From the NCBI GenBank assembly GCA_018266475.1, contig JAFEAI010000251.1, positions 1 to 49,542 on the forward strand: a DNA stretch of 49,542 nucleotides, in the 5' to 3' direction. Under the pieces are notes generated by a model that saw only the letters and a list, made by a program, of their open reading frames with translations, did no database searches and was not told where the DNA came from. Position 1 is the first letter of the stretch; each line of letters starts with the position of its first letter. Position numbers and translations under genes: made by a program. Positions 41,700-49,542 of the stretch are shown here, piece after piece. This stretch comes from Bacteroidota bacterium. Lineage in GTDB: Bacteria > Bacteroidota > Bacteroidia > Flavobacteriales_F > PHOS-HE28.

Positions 41700-42818
41700 T
41701 CAGTTGGCGAACATCTCCCGCACCCGCTCGAAGAAGCCCTTGTCCTTGTTGGTGGGCTTGGGCTGCATGCCGGGGCTGTCGCGGAGCTTCTCCAGGACTT
41801 TCTTTTCGTCCTTGTTCAGCTCCGTGGGCGTCCACACCATTACATGCACGAACAGGTCGCCTGCGCCGTGGCGGTTTACGCTGGGCAGGCCCTTTCCCTT
41901 CAGGCGCAGCACATGGTTGCACTGCGTGCCCGGATCGATCTTCACCTTGGCCTTTCCATGCACCAGGGGCACTTCGATGCTGGCCCCCAATGCGGCATCC
42001 ACCATGGTGACAAAGGCTTCGTAGTGCAAGTTGTTGCCATCGCGTTTCAGGTCCGCGTGGTCTTCCTCCTCGATCACCACCAGCAGGTCGCCCGGGATGC
42101 CGCCTCCAGGGGCTTCATTTCCCAGGCCGCTCAGGTTCAGCTGCATGCCTTCCTCCACGCCGGCCGGGATCTTCACCGTTACCACGCTCTCCTCGCGCAC
42201 CATGCCGTTGCTGTCACTGCCGGCGCCGCGCTTGCCTACGGTTTGCCCCAGGCCGCCGCAGGTGGGGCAGGTGGCCACGGTTTGCATTTGGCCAAGGAAG
42301 GTGTGTTGCACGCGGTGTACTTGGCCGGCACCCTTGCACGTGGGGCAGGTGGCGTATTCGGTGCCTTTGGCGCGCACCAGCTTCTGCAACTTCAGCTGTT
42401 TTTCCACGCCATCGGCGATCTCCTCCAGGGTGAGCTTCATGCGCACGCGCAGGTTGCTGCCCTTGGTGGTGCGCCGTTGCTGCGCTCCCCCAAAGCCGAA
42501 CCCGCCTCCTGCAAAGCCGCCTCCGAAAATGTCGCCGAACTGGGAGAAGATGTCCTCCATGTTCATGCCACCCCCTTGGAAGCCGCCGCCGCCGCCAGCG
42601 CCGGCAAATCCGAAGCGGTCATAGCGGGCCTTCTTCTCAGCGTCGCCCAGGATCTCGTAGGCGCTGGCCGCTTCCTTGAAGTGCTCCTCGGCGGCCTTGT
42701 TGCCGGGGTTTTTGTCCGGATGGTACTTGATAGCCAGCTTGCGGTACGCCTTCTTGATCTCGTCCGCGCTGGCGTTGCGGCCTACGCCAAGCACCTCGTA
42801 GGGGTCTCGTTTGCTCAT
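41700..42818 (-). CDS. dnaJ: Chaperone DnaJ (Hsp40), one zinc centre
   Basis: A 372-residue co-chaperone of DnaK. J-domain residues 1-70 with the HPD motif ([11 protein letters not shown]), Gly-rich linker to about 125, then the client-binding domains. Of the four CxxCxGxG motifs only two remain (CPTCKGAG and CPTCGGLG, near residues 158 and 181). Motifs one and four, which form zinc centre I, are replaced by LQKLVRAKG and [11 protein letters not shown] recall the same loss in Flavobacteriales DnaJ. It follows grpE by 52 bp on the same strand. Confidence 0.96.
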   Translation of the reverse strand: MSKRDPYEVLGVGRNASADEIKKAYRKLAIKYHPDKNPGNKAAEEHFKEAASAYEILGDAEKKARYDRFGFAGAGGGGGFQGGGMNMEDIFSQFGDIFGGGFAGGGFGFGGAQQRRTTKGSNLRVRMKLTLEEIADGVEKQLKLQKLVRAKGTEYATCPTCKGAGQVHRVQHTFLGQMQTVATCPTCGGLGQTVGKRGAGSDSNGMVREESVVTVKIPAGVEEGMQLNLSGLGNEAPGGGIPGDLLVVIEEEDHADLKRDGNNLHYEAFVTMVDAALGASIEVPLVHGKAKVKIDPGTQCNHVLRLKGKGLPSVNRHGAGDLFVHVMVWTPTELNKDEKKVLEKLRDSPGMQPKPTNKDKGFFERVREMFAN

Positions 42819-42870
42819 TGCGCCTGTTGGCTTCTCGGGTGGTGGAGTGCGGTGCGTGAAGGAGGCGGTC

Positions 42871-43455
42871 CTACTGGCCCACCACCACCTTGGCGAAGCG
42901 CAGCACCTTGTCTTGGATCATATAGCCGGTTTCCACCACGTCCAGCACCTTTCCCTTCAACTTGGGGTCAGGCGAGGGGATCTGCGTGATCGCGTCGTGC
43001 AGGTCCGGGTTGAATTCCTCGCCCAGGGCCTGCATGGCCTTCACCCCCTGGCCTTGCAGGATGTTGGCAAACTTCTGGTGGATCAGCCCAAAGCCTTTCT
43101 TCACCGCATCAATATCGTTGACCTCCGCATTGTGCTTGATGGCGCGCTCCATGTCGTCCATCACCGGCAGTACGCTTTTAAGGACGTCCGAGCCCGCTGT
43201 TGTCAGCAGGTCCATCCGTTCCCGCGCGCTGCGCTTGCGGAAGTTGTCGAACTCGGCAAAGGTGCGCACATACTTGTCGTGCAGCGCATCGTGCTCCACC
43301 TTCAGCGCGTCCAGCTCACCTTGCAGGCGCTCTATTTCGGGGTCGGTAAGAGCGGTATCGGATGCAGTGGCACCTGGGTTCGTTTCAAGGGGTTGGCCCT
43401 GTGCGGCATCCGCGCGCGGCTCTTCGGTTTGGCCGGTTTCCGGTCGGTCGGTCAT
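42871..43455 (-). CDS. grpE: Nucleotide exchange factor GrpE
   Basis: A 194-residue protein that releases ADP from DnaK. An acidic disordered N-terminus (to about 37) is followed by a long coiled coil ([38 protein letters not shown]) and the beta-wing with the conserved [14 protein letters not shown] and [20 protein letters not shown]. Met at 43455 is chosen over a frame start ten codons earlier. The start of the chaperone pair grpE-dnaJ; dnaK is elsewhere. Confidence 0.95.
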   Translation of the reverse strand: MTDRPETGQTEEPRADAAQGQPLETNPGATASDTALTDPEIERLQGELDALKVEHDALHDKYVRTFAEFDNFRKRSARERMDLLTTAGSDVLKSVLPVMDDMERAIKHNAEVNDIDAVKKGFGLIHQKFANILQGQGVKAMQALGEEFNPDLHDAITQIPSPDPKLKGKVLDVVETGYMIQDKVLRFAKVVVGQ

Positions 43456-43608
43456 CTTCTTCTTGTAATTGCGGAATGGTACGCGCATCGGTCAAGTACA
43501 ATGCCGATCATGCGTTCCGGCCATTGCGGCGCGAAGATGGGGACAGATCGGCAGGCCGCTGGCGGGCACCATGCCGGAAAAACCAGGGAGGGCGGTGCCG
43601 TGCCGGGG

Positions 43609-44175
43609 TCAGAAGCTCTTTACGAAGGGGTCCAGCGCCTTGTCAAGCTGGTCGCCGCGCAGGTTTTTGGCCACAATGATGCCTTCCGGATCGATCAGGA
43701 AGTTCATGGGGATGGAGTTCACGCCATAAATGCGTGCCCCTTCCGCGCTCCAGGCACGCAGGTCGCTCACATGGTTGGGCCAGTTCAGCTTGTCCTGTTC
43801 AATGGCCTGTTTCCAGGCGCTGCGGCTTTTGTCCAGGCTCACGCTGTAGATGGTGAAGCCCTTGCCTTGCTTGAACTTCGCCTTGCCGTATTTCTCGTAG
43901 GCCCGCACCACGTTGGGGTTTTCCCTGCGGCAGGGGCCGCACCAGCTGGCCCAAAAATCGATCAGGACATACTGGCCCTTCAGCGAGGAGAGCTTGATGA
44001 CCTTGGTGCTGTCCACGTTGTAAAAGGCCAGCTCGGGCGCCTTGTCGCCAATGGCGGTGCCGTCCTTGGCCGGCCCGCCTTCGGTGTTGCGCGCGGTAAA
44101 GCCGAATGCGGCCAGCAGGATCACGCCGGATGCCAGGGCGATGCGGGTCTTGTTCATCAGCGGGGAGAGGTTCAT
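43609..44175 (-). CDS. TlpA/ResA-type thioredoxin-fold protein
   Basis: A 188-residue protein with an N-terminal membrane anchor or signal (residues about 10-27) and a thioredoxin domain with WASWCGPCRREN near residue 75 and the cis-proline region VNSIPMNFLIDPEG near 152. Probably a periplasmic thiol-disulfide reductase. It is the downstream member of two tandem paralogues; the start may be Met7 (44157). Confidence 0.88.
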   Translation of the reverse strand: MNLSPLMNKTRIALASGVILLAAFGFTARNTEGGPAKDGTAIGDKAPELAFYNVDSTKVIKLSSLKGQYVLIDFWASWCGPCRRENPNVVRAYEKYGKAKFKQGKGFTIYSVSLDKSRSAWKQAIEQDKLNWPNHVSDLRAWSAEGARIYGVNSIPMNFLIDPEGIIVAKNLRGDQLDKALDPFVKSF

Positions 44176-44263
44176 GGTGCAAATGTAGGTTGACGGGATG
44201 GCGGTGTGTTGCCAACATCATGCCGGAAAGCGGGGAGGTTGAGGAATCCGCAGTGCTGCGGAA

Positions 44264-44893
44264 TTACGGGGTTGCGGCACGCTTGTGTTTGCGCGCTGCC
44301 TTTGCCGCTTCCTTGCGGGCCTGTGCCTGCTGTTTGCGCAGGGCCGCCATGCGTTGCGGATCGCGTTCAAGGAGCTTGTCCAGGGCGTGCGCCAGATCTT
44401 CGCCGTGCAGGTCCATGCCGATCACTTTGCCTTGCGCGTCGATGAGCACGTTGGTGGGGATGAAGCGCACCTGGTACTGGTTGGCGGCAGGGTTGATGCC
44501 GCTTTCCACGGCCGCCACATGCCAGGGCCAGTCCAGTTGGTCTTGTTGAATGGCTGCTTTCCAGGCTGCGGCGCCGCCTTGGCGGTCCAGGCTCACGCTG
44601 AACACCCTGAATCCCTTGGCGGCGGCGTACAGGCTGTCCTTGTAGGCGTGGAAGGTGGCCCTCAGTTCGGGGTTTTCCATGCGGCAGGGGCGGCACCAGC
44701 TGGCCCAGAAGTCCACCAGGGTGATGTATCCGTTGAGTTGGGAAAGCCGCAGGGTGTCTCCTTGCGGATTGGGCATGGCGATCTCAGGAGCCTGTTGGCC
44801 GATGGTGATGCCGGAGATGCGCTCCTGCGCATGGAGGGCCGTGCAGGAGAGGGTGGCCAGGAGGACCAGGTGGGCGGCACAGGGGATTTTCAT
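44264..44893 (-). CDS. TlpA/ResA-type thioredoxin-fold protein with basic C-terminal tail
   Basis: A 209-residue secreted or periplasmic protein: signal peptide (MKIPCAAHLVLLATLSCTALHA), then DFWASWCRPCRMENPEL with the WCRPC active site near residues 66-70 and VRFIPTNVLIDAQG with the cis-proline near 141. The last 30 residues (about 180-209) are Ala/Lys/Arg-rich with RKEAAKAARKHKRA, an extension absent from the tandem paralogue downstream and likely a surface- or nucleic-acid-binding tail. The two genes are 88 bp apart and share order and strand with murA. Confidence 0.88.
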   Translation of the reverse strand: MKIPCAAHLVLLATLSCTALHAQERISGITIGQQAPEIAMPNPQGDTLRLSQLNGYITLVDFWASWCRPCRMENPELRATFHAYKDSLYAAAKGFRVFSVSLDRQGGAAAWKAAIQQDQLDWPWHVAAVESGINPAANQYQVRFIPTNVLIDAQGKVIGMDLHGEDLAHALDKLLERDPQRMAALRKQQAQARKEAAKAARKHKRAATP

Positions 44894-44946
44894 GGGGCGA
44901 AGTTCGCACGGATGCGGGCACGTGGGTGCTGCCCGGGACGCAGGGT

Positions 44947-46254
44947 TCAGGGCAGCCGCTGGATCTTTGCGCCCAGGGCGTTCAGGCGTTCTGCAATGCG
45001 CTGGTAGCCGCGGTCCACCTGCTCAATGTTGTCGATGGTGCTGGTGCCTTCCGCGCCCAATGCGGCGATCAGCAGGGAAACCCCCGCCCGGATATCAGGG
45101 CTGGTCATGCGGATGGCACGCAGGGGTTTTTCAAAATTCTTGCCGATCACCAAGGCGCGGTGCGGGTCGCAGAGGGTGATCTGGGCGCCCATTTCGATCA
45201 GCTTGTCGGTGAAGAACAGGCGGCTCTCGAACATTTTCTGGTGGATCAGCACATGGCCCCGGGCCTGGGTGGCGGTCACCAGCACAATGCTGATGAGGTC
45301 GGGCGTGAAGCCGGGCCAGGGATGGTCGCTGATCACGCGGTTGCTGCCGTCCAGGAAGGGTTCAATGGCATAGTGTTCGTGCGTGGGCACATGGATGTCG
45401 TCGCCGCGGCGTTCCACGGTGATGCCGAGCTTGCGGAACACGTCGGGGATCACCCCGAGGTGGTCGTAGCCGGTGTCCTTGATGGTGATGTTGCTGCGGG
45501 TCATGGCGGCCAGGCCGATGAAGGAGCCGATCTCGATCATATCGGGCAGCATGCGGTGCTCGGTGCCTCCGAGCTCCTTCACGCCGTCGATGTGGAGCAG
45601 GTTGCTGCCGATGCCGTGGATCTTGGCGCCCATGCGCACGAGCATGTGGCAGAGCTGCTGGAGGTAGGGTTCGCAGGCGGCGTTGAAGATGGTGGTGCGG
45701 CCCTCGGCGAGGGTGGCGGCCATCACCAGGTTGGCGGTTCCGGTCACGCTGGCTTCGTCCAGCAGCATGTAGCATCCTTTGAGGCGCTTGGCCTCGGCGC
45801 GGTAGAAGGCGTCGTTTTCGTCGTAGTTGATGGTGGCGCCGAGCTTTTCGAAGCCGGTGAAGTGGGTGTCCATGCGGCGGCGGCCGATCTTGTCGCCGCC
45901 GGGGCTGGGGATGTAGCCCCGGCCAAAGCGTGCCAGGGCGGGGCCTGCCACCATCACGCTGCCGCGCAGGCCACCGCCCAGGCGCTTGTATTCGGGGTCC
46001 AGGAAGAATTCGAGGTTCACGGTCCGGGCCTGGAAGCGCCATGATCCGTCGCCGAGCTTGTCCACCTGCACGCCCATGGCGCGCAGCAGGTCGATCAGCT
46101 TGTTCACGTCCACGATGTCCGGCACGTTGTGGATGGTCACCGGCTCGCTGGTGAGCAGCACCGCGCAAAGGATCTGCAGGGCCTCGTTCTTGGCTCCCTG
46201 CGGCACCAGCTCGCCGCTCAACCGGTGCCCGCCTTCAATTTTGAAACTTCCCAT
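44947..46254 (-). CDS. murA: UDP-N-acetylglucosamine 1-carboxyvinyltransferase MurA
   Basis: A 435-residue enzyme of the first committed step of peptidoglycan synthesis, adding enolpyruvate to UDP-GlcNAc. Seen: GELVPQGAKNEALQILCAVL with the catalytic lysine-asparagine near residue 22, IHNVPDIVDVNKLI, and the active-site loop PSPGGDKIGRRRMDTH. The residue equal to E. coli Cys115 is Asp121, which in other bacteria leaves the enzyme active but insensitive to fosfomycin. Met at 46254 is chosen by family N-termini. It follows DUF4290 by 129 bp. Confidence 0.96.
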   Translation of the reverse strand: MGSFKIEGGHRLSGELVPQGAKNEALQILCAVLLTSEPVTIHNVPDIVDVNKLIDLLRAMGVQVDKLGDGSWRFQARTVNLEFFLDPEYKRLGGGLRGSVMVAGPALARFGRGYIPSPGGDKIGRRRMDTHFTGFEKLGATINYDENDAFYRAEAKRLKGCYMLLDEASVTGTANLVMAATLAEGRTTIFNAACEPYLQQLCHMLVRMGAKIHGIGSNLLHIDGVKELGGTEHRMLPDMIEIGSFIGLAAMTRSNITIKDTGYDHLGVIPDVFRKLGITVERRGDDIHVPTHEHYAIEPFLDGSNRVISDHPWPGFTPDLISIVLVTATQARGHVLIHQKMFESRLFFTDKLIEMGAQITLCDPHRALVIGKNFEKPLRAIRMTSPDIRAGVSLLIAALGAEGTSTIDNIEQVDRGYQRIAERLNALGAKIQRLP

Positions 46255-46278
46255 GTGGCGAAGCAAGGGCGGAATGCA

Positions 46279-46323
46279 CTGTGCCCGCCGGGTGGCGGGC
46301 ACAGGCTATCAACAACCGGTTGT
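46279..46323. promoter_or_regulatory. Hairpin and perfect palindrome in the murA leader
   Basis: A perfect 11-bp stem (46279-46289 with 46294-46304, loop GGGT) begins 24 bp before the murA start, and a perfect 12-bp palindrome ACAACCGGTTGT (46312-46323) follows. No T tract on the murA strand, so a simple terminator is unlikely; an operator or mRNA structure is possible. Confidence 0.45.
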
Positions 46324-46383
46324 AAGTGGGCGAGGCTTTACCAATGGCCGAAGTGCCATGGCACCATCAATTCGGCGGTGGGC

Positions 46384-47052
46384 CTAGTGCCTGTTCTTCT
46401 TGTTGCGGCGGCGCTTTTTGCCGTTGCCGTTGTTGCCGTGGCGCTTGCGCACGGGGTCCACGGCGTTGCGCGGTCCGTTGCGCTGGGCCTGCAGGATGGC
46501 TTCGGCACTGGTCAGTTGCTGGTCCGGCGCCAAGCGCAGCTTGCCCTTGCTCAGTTCCAAGAGGTCCTTTGCGATGGCACCGTCGCCTACGCTGTCGCGG
46601 TTCCAGGTGAGGAATTGCTTCTTCAGCTGGTTGGCAATGGCCAGGGTGAAGGCGGCCTTGGCCGGTCCTTCCTCCATGGCGGTGCATTCGGCCACCATGC
46701 GCTCCACCAATTTGCCATAGTGCCCGAAGCGGATGTCCGTCTTCGGGTAGGCCACGGCCGCAGGCTTTGCGGCGCGTTCCTCGGCGCTGGGCCGCGGGTA
46801 GGGCCCGTCCACGTCCAGGTTGTAGCCGGCCATCACGTGCAGGTGGTCCCACAGGGTGCGCTCGCTGTCGGCATTGCTGCGCAGCTGCGGGTTCAGCTTG
46901 CCGATGGTCTGCACGATGGCCCTTGCCATTTTGGTGCGCTTTCCGCGGTCGGCCTCTTCCATGCACAGGTCCACCATGCGTTGCACGTGGCGGCCGTACT
47001 CGGGGATGGGCAATTGCGGACGGGCGGTGTTGTAGTCGAACTCGATGGTCAT
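46384..47052 (-). CDS. DUF4290 family protein with basic C-terminal tail
   Basis: A 222-residue protein with the family opening FDYNTARPQLPIPEYGRHVQ at residues 5-24 and the helical segment LNPQLRSNADSERTLWDHLH near 53. The last 24 residues (VRKRHGNNGNGKKRRRNKKN and end) are strongly basic and probably disordered. DUF4290 is found almost only in Bacteroidota, usually beside murA as here; its function is unknown. Met at 47052 fits the family and is preceded by the -7 element at 47116-47123. Confidence 0.9.
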   Translation of the reverse strand: MTIEFDYNTARPQLPIPEYGRHVQRMVDLCMEEADRGKRTKMARAIVQTIGKLNPQLRSNADSERTLWDHLHVMAGYNLDVDGPYPRPSAEERAAKPAAVAYPKTDIRFGHYGKLVERMVAECTAMEEGPAKAAFTLAIANQLKKQFLTWNRDSVGDGAIAKDLLELSKGKLRLAPDQQLTSAEAILQAQRNGPRNAVDPVRKRHGNNGNGKKRRRNKKNRH

Positions 47053-47115
47053 GTGCGGGATGGGGTGACCGTGTTGCGGCATTGGCCGGCGGCGGAGGTC
47101 ACGCGGGATCGCCGC

Positions 47116-47123
47116 CAAATATA
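47116..47123 (-). promoter_or_regulatory. -7 promoter element of the DUF4290-murA unit
   Basis: Minus-strand TATATTTG matches TAnnTTTG exactly, in the 100-bp gap between the helicase stop and the DUF4290 start, giving a leader of roughly 57 nt. Confidence 0.5.
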
Positions 47124-47152
47124 GGGTGCGGGGAAATGGGATCCCGGGAGGG

Positions 47153-49542
47153 TCAGCCGTTCACCAGCTTCAGCTTGGCGAACCGCAGCAGCAGTTGTTT
47201 CTGCCCGGCAGCGGGGAAGAAGATGGTGGCTTTCTGGTCCGGTGCCTGGCCTTCCACCCGCACCACCTTGCCCTTTCCAAAGCGTTCGTGTTCCACGGTG
47301 GCGCCTTCCACGAGGTCTTCGGCCGTGGCATGGCCTGTTGCGGCGTGTGTGTGGGCCTTTCCCGTTGCCGCAATGCGCTTGAGGTTGCGTGCCGGCGGGG
47401 CGGAAGGGGCCGTGGCCACGGGCCTTTCGCGCTCCTGGAAGGTTTTGCGCTGTACGGGGGCTGCGGGCCTTGGTGCAAAGCCGTTCCGCTCCATGAAGGA
47501 GGGCCCCCTGCTGAAGGCCTGTGCTTCGCGGCGCGCGGGGAGTTGCAGGTACTTGTTGTCGATCTCCTGCAAAAAGCGGCTGGGTTCTGCGCTTTGCAGG
47601 GTGCCCCATTTGTAGCGGCTGTTGGCGTAGCTCAGGGTGCAGCGTTTTTCGGCGCGGGTGAGGGCCACGTAAAAGAGGCGGCGTTCCTCTTCCAGTTCGG
47701 CGCGGCTGTTCATGGCCATCATGTTGGGGAAGAGGTTCTCCTCCAGGCCCACGATGTACACGTAGGGGAACTCCAGGCCCTTGGCGCTGTGGATGGTCAT
47801 CAGGCTTACGCGGTCCTGGTCGTTGGGGTCGTTGTTGTCGGCATCGGTAAGGAGGGCCACGTCGATCAGGAAGTCGGGCAGGGTGCGCAGCACGGGCCCG
47901 TCGGCATCGGGGTCGGTGCCGGGCGCGGTGGATCCGCCGCCGCTGGCGGGATCGCTGAATTCCTTTATGCCGTTGAGCAGGCCCTGGATGTTTTCGTAGC
48001 GGCTGACGCCCTCGGGGGTTTTGTCGGCGAAGAGGTCCTGCAGCAGGCCGGTGGTGCGGGCGATGTATTCGCCCAGTTCGTATGCGCTGCGGGTGTCCAG
48101 CATGGTCTGGAAGCTGCGGACCATCATGACGAAATTGGCCACCTTGGTCTGCAGGCCCTGCTGCAGCCCCACCTCGTGCAGGTGCTCGCAGATGGTGTCC
48201 CAAAGGCTCTTTTCAAGCTGCCCTGCGGCCACGGTCAGCTTGTCGATGGTGCTTTGGCCGATGCCGCGCACGGGGTAGTTGATCACGCGCTTGAGGGCTT
48301 CCTCGTCATGCGGGTTGCAGGTAAGGCGGAAGTAGGCGATCAGGTCCTTTACCTCCTTGCGCTGGTAGAAGCTGAGGCCGCCGTAGATGCGGTAGGGGAT
48401 GTTCATCTTCCGCAGGGCTTCCTCCATGCTGCGGCTTTGCGCGTTGGTGCGGTACAGGATGGCGAAGTCCTTGTTGTGCAGCTGGCCGTGCATCTTGGTG
48501 CTGAAGATGTCGTCGGCCACGAAGCGCCCTTCCTCGTTGTCCCCCGGGCTTCGGTGTACTTCGATCGGGGCGCCGTCTTCGTTGTCGGTCCACACGGTCT
48601 TGTCCAAGCGTTCCTTGTTCTTTTCGATCAGGCTGTTGGCGGCGCCCACGATGTTCTTGGTGCTGCGGTAGTTCTGCTCCAGCTTGAAGACGCGGTGCTC
48701 GGGCCAGTCCTTTTGGAAGTTGAGGATGTTCTGGATGTTGGCGCCGCGGAAGGCGTAGATGCTCTGGCTGTCGTCGCCCACCACGGTGAGGTTCTGGTGG
48801 CGTGCGGCCAGGGTGCGCACGATGTTGTACTGGGCCAGGTTGGTGTCCTGGTACTCGTCCACCAGGATGTACTGGAAGCGCTGCTGGTACTTGAGCATCA
48901 CGTCCGGGTGGTCGCGGAAGAGGATGTTGGTGAGGAAGAGCAGGTCGTCGAAATCCATGGCGCCTGCGCGGTAGCAGCGGGCGGCGTACTGCTGGTAGAT
49001 GGTGCCGATGTGCGGGCGCAGGTTGGCGGCGTCGCTGGCCATCAGCTCGGCGTTGAGCAGGTAGTCCTGGGGCCCCAGCAGGTTGTTTTTGGCAATGCTG
49101 ATGCGGCCATGCACCTGGTTGGCCTTGTAGAGCTTGTCGTCCAGCTGCAGTTCCTTTACGATGGTGCGGATCAGCGAGCGGCTGTCGTCGGTGTCGTAGA
49201 TGGTGAAGTCCTTGGGGTAGCCCAGCTTGTCGGCCTCGCTGCGCAGGATGCGGGCGAACACGCTGTGGAAGGTGCCCATCCACAGGTTGCGGGCCTCGGC
49301 GCCCATGCCGGGCACGCCGGCCAGCAGCTTGGCGATGCGCTCCTTCATCTCCTTGGCGGCCTTGTTGGTGAAGGTGAGCGCCAGGATGCGGAAGGGGTCC
49401 ACCCCCTTGGCCATCAGGTGGGCGATGCGCACGGTGAGCACCTTGGTCTTGCCGCTGCCCGCCCCGGCGATCACCATGGTGGGGCCGTCGGTGGCCTCCA
49501 CGGCGGCGCGCTGGGCGGAATTGAGTCCTTGCAGAATGTCCA
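47153..49542 (-). CDS. pcrA: UvrD/PcrA-type superfamily 1 DNA helicase (one base short of its start)
   Basis: About 796 residues, truncated by the window edge: the frame reads TG-GAC-ATT at 49542-49535, so the first base of an ATG is just outside. After LQGLNSAQRAAVEATDGPTM come Walker A AGAGSGKTKVL, YDTDDSRSLI, DEYQDTNLAQYNIV with the Walker B acid pair, GDDSQSIYAFRGANI, LEQNYRSTKNI, MTIHSAKGLEFPYVYIVGLE and VALTRAEKRCTLSYA. It ends with a Tudor-like tail (VEHERFGKGKVVRVEG) typical of PcrA/UvrD. Role: ATP-driven 3'-5' unwinding in repair and clearing of replication forks. Length is somewhat above the usual 720-750. Confidence 0.95.
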   Translation of the reverse strand, partial: DILQGLNSAQRAAVEATDGPTMVIAGAGSGKTKVLTVRIAHLMAKGVDPFRILALTFTNKAAKEMKERIAKLLAGVPGMGAEARNLWMGTFHSVFARILRSEADKLGYPKDFTIYDTDDSRSLIRTIVKELQLDDKLYKANQVHGRISIAKNNLLGPQDYLLNAELMASDAANLRPHIGTIYQQYAARCYRAGAMDFDDLLFLTNILFRDHPDVMLKYQQRFQYILVDEYQDTNLAQYNIVRTLAARHQNLTVVGDDSQSIYAFRGANIQNILNFQKDWPEHRVFKLEQNYRSTKNIVGAANSLIEKNKERLDKTVWTDNEDGAPIEVHRSPGDNEEGRFVADDIFSTKMHGQLHNKDFAILYRTNAQSRSMEEALRKMNIPYRIYGGLSFYQRKEVKDLIAYFRLTCNPHDEEALKRVINYPVRGIGQSTIDKLTVAAGQLEKSLWDTICEHLHEVGLQQGLQTKVANFVMMVRSFQTMLDTRSAYELGEYIARTTGLLQDLFADKTPEGVSRYENIQGLLNGIKEFSDPASGGGSTAPGTDPDADGPVLRTLPDFLIDVALLTDADNNDPNDQDRVSLMTIHSAKGLEFPYVYIVGLEENLFPNMMAMNSRAELEEERRLFYVALTRAEKRCTLSYANSRYKWGTLQSAEPSRFLQEIDNKYLQLPARREAQAFSRGPSFMERNGFAPRPAAPVQRKTFQERERPVATAPSAPPARNLKRIAATGKAHTHAATGHATAEDLVEGATVEHERFGKGKVVRVEGQAPDQKATIFFPAAGQKQLLLRFAKLKLVNG

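Overview
The window looks like chromosomal DNA from a GC-rich member of the Bacteroidota, probably Flavobacteriales-like. The evidence is several secreted proteins ending in type IX secretion (T9SS) sorting domains, -7 promoter elements of the Bacteroidota type TAnnTTTG, lineage-typical genes (DUF4290, DUF2797, bifunctional nuclease, GH3-family protein), a DnaJ with only one zinc centre, and a MurA with Asp in place of the catalytic Cys. No rRNA, tRNA, CRISPR array, phage or complete insertion sequence was seen. The taxonomic call is inference from protein content.

Layout. 1-3.9 kb: tail of a T9SS cargo protein, a nucleoside transporter, a roughly 0.4-kb non-coding nested inverted-repeat element, a UPF0104-type membrane protein and a bifunctional nuclease. 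4-13.7 kb: three surface or secreted proteins (13 exact-period 147-bp coding repeats; LVIVD propeller; FISUMP domain) interspersed with etfBA, a lipoprotein and the pyruvate dehydrogenase E1 beta gene. 13.9-16.6 kb: a membrane pyrophosphatase fused to an OmpA-like peptidoglycan-binding domain, the most unusual gene here. 16.8-20.8 kb: GH3 protein, secreted protein and deoxynucleoside kinase in one direction, DUF2797 divergent. 20.9-25.6 kb: SppA peptidase, membrane metallophosphoesterase and a T9SS propeller protein.

25.6-33.2 kb is a surface-polysaccharide region: a GT-C glycosyltransferase and a DUF2306-like protein, then a tightly overlapping plus-strand operon of polysaccharide deacetylase, two GT4 glycosyltransferases, a WcaF-type acetyltransferase and a GT2 glycosyltransferase. 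An AT-richer PIN-domain toxin-antitoxin pair sits inside this operon and overlaps the acetyltransferase gene. 33.2-41.6 kb: M16 peptidase, Ig-like T9SS cargo, adenine deaminase, a MITE-like palindromic element, a TDT/SLAC1 channel, a fatty-acid desaturase and a small secreted protein. 41.7-49.5 kb is one minus-strand block: pcrA/uvrD helicase, DUF4290, murA, two TlpA-like thioredoxins, grpE and dnaJ.

Functionally the window mixes envelope building (murA, polysaccharide genes, desaturase, PG-anchored ion pump), protein quality control (grpE, dnaJ, sppA, M16, thioredoxins), energy metabolism (etfBA, pdhB, pyrophosphatase) and exported T9SS proteins. None of the T9SS machinery itself lies in the window. 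The strongest candidates for something undescribed are the pyrophosphatase-OmpA fusion, the toxin-antitoxin pair embedded in the polysaccharide operon, and two families of structured intergenic repeats.
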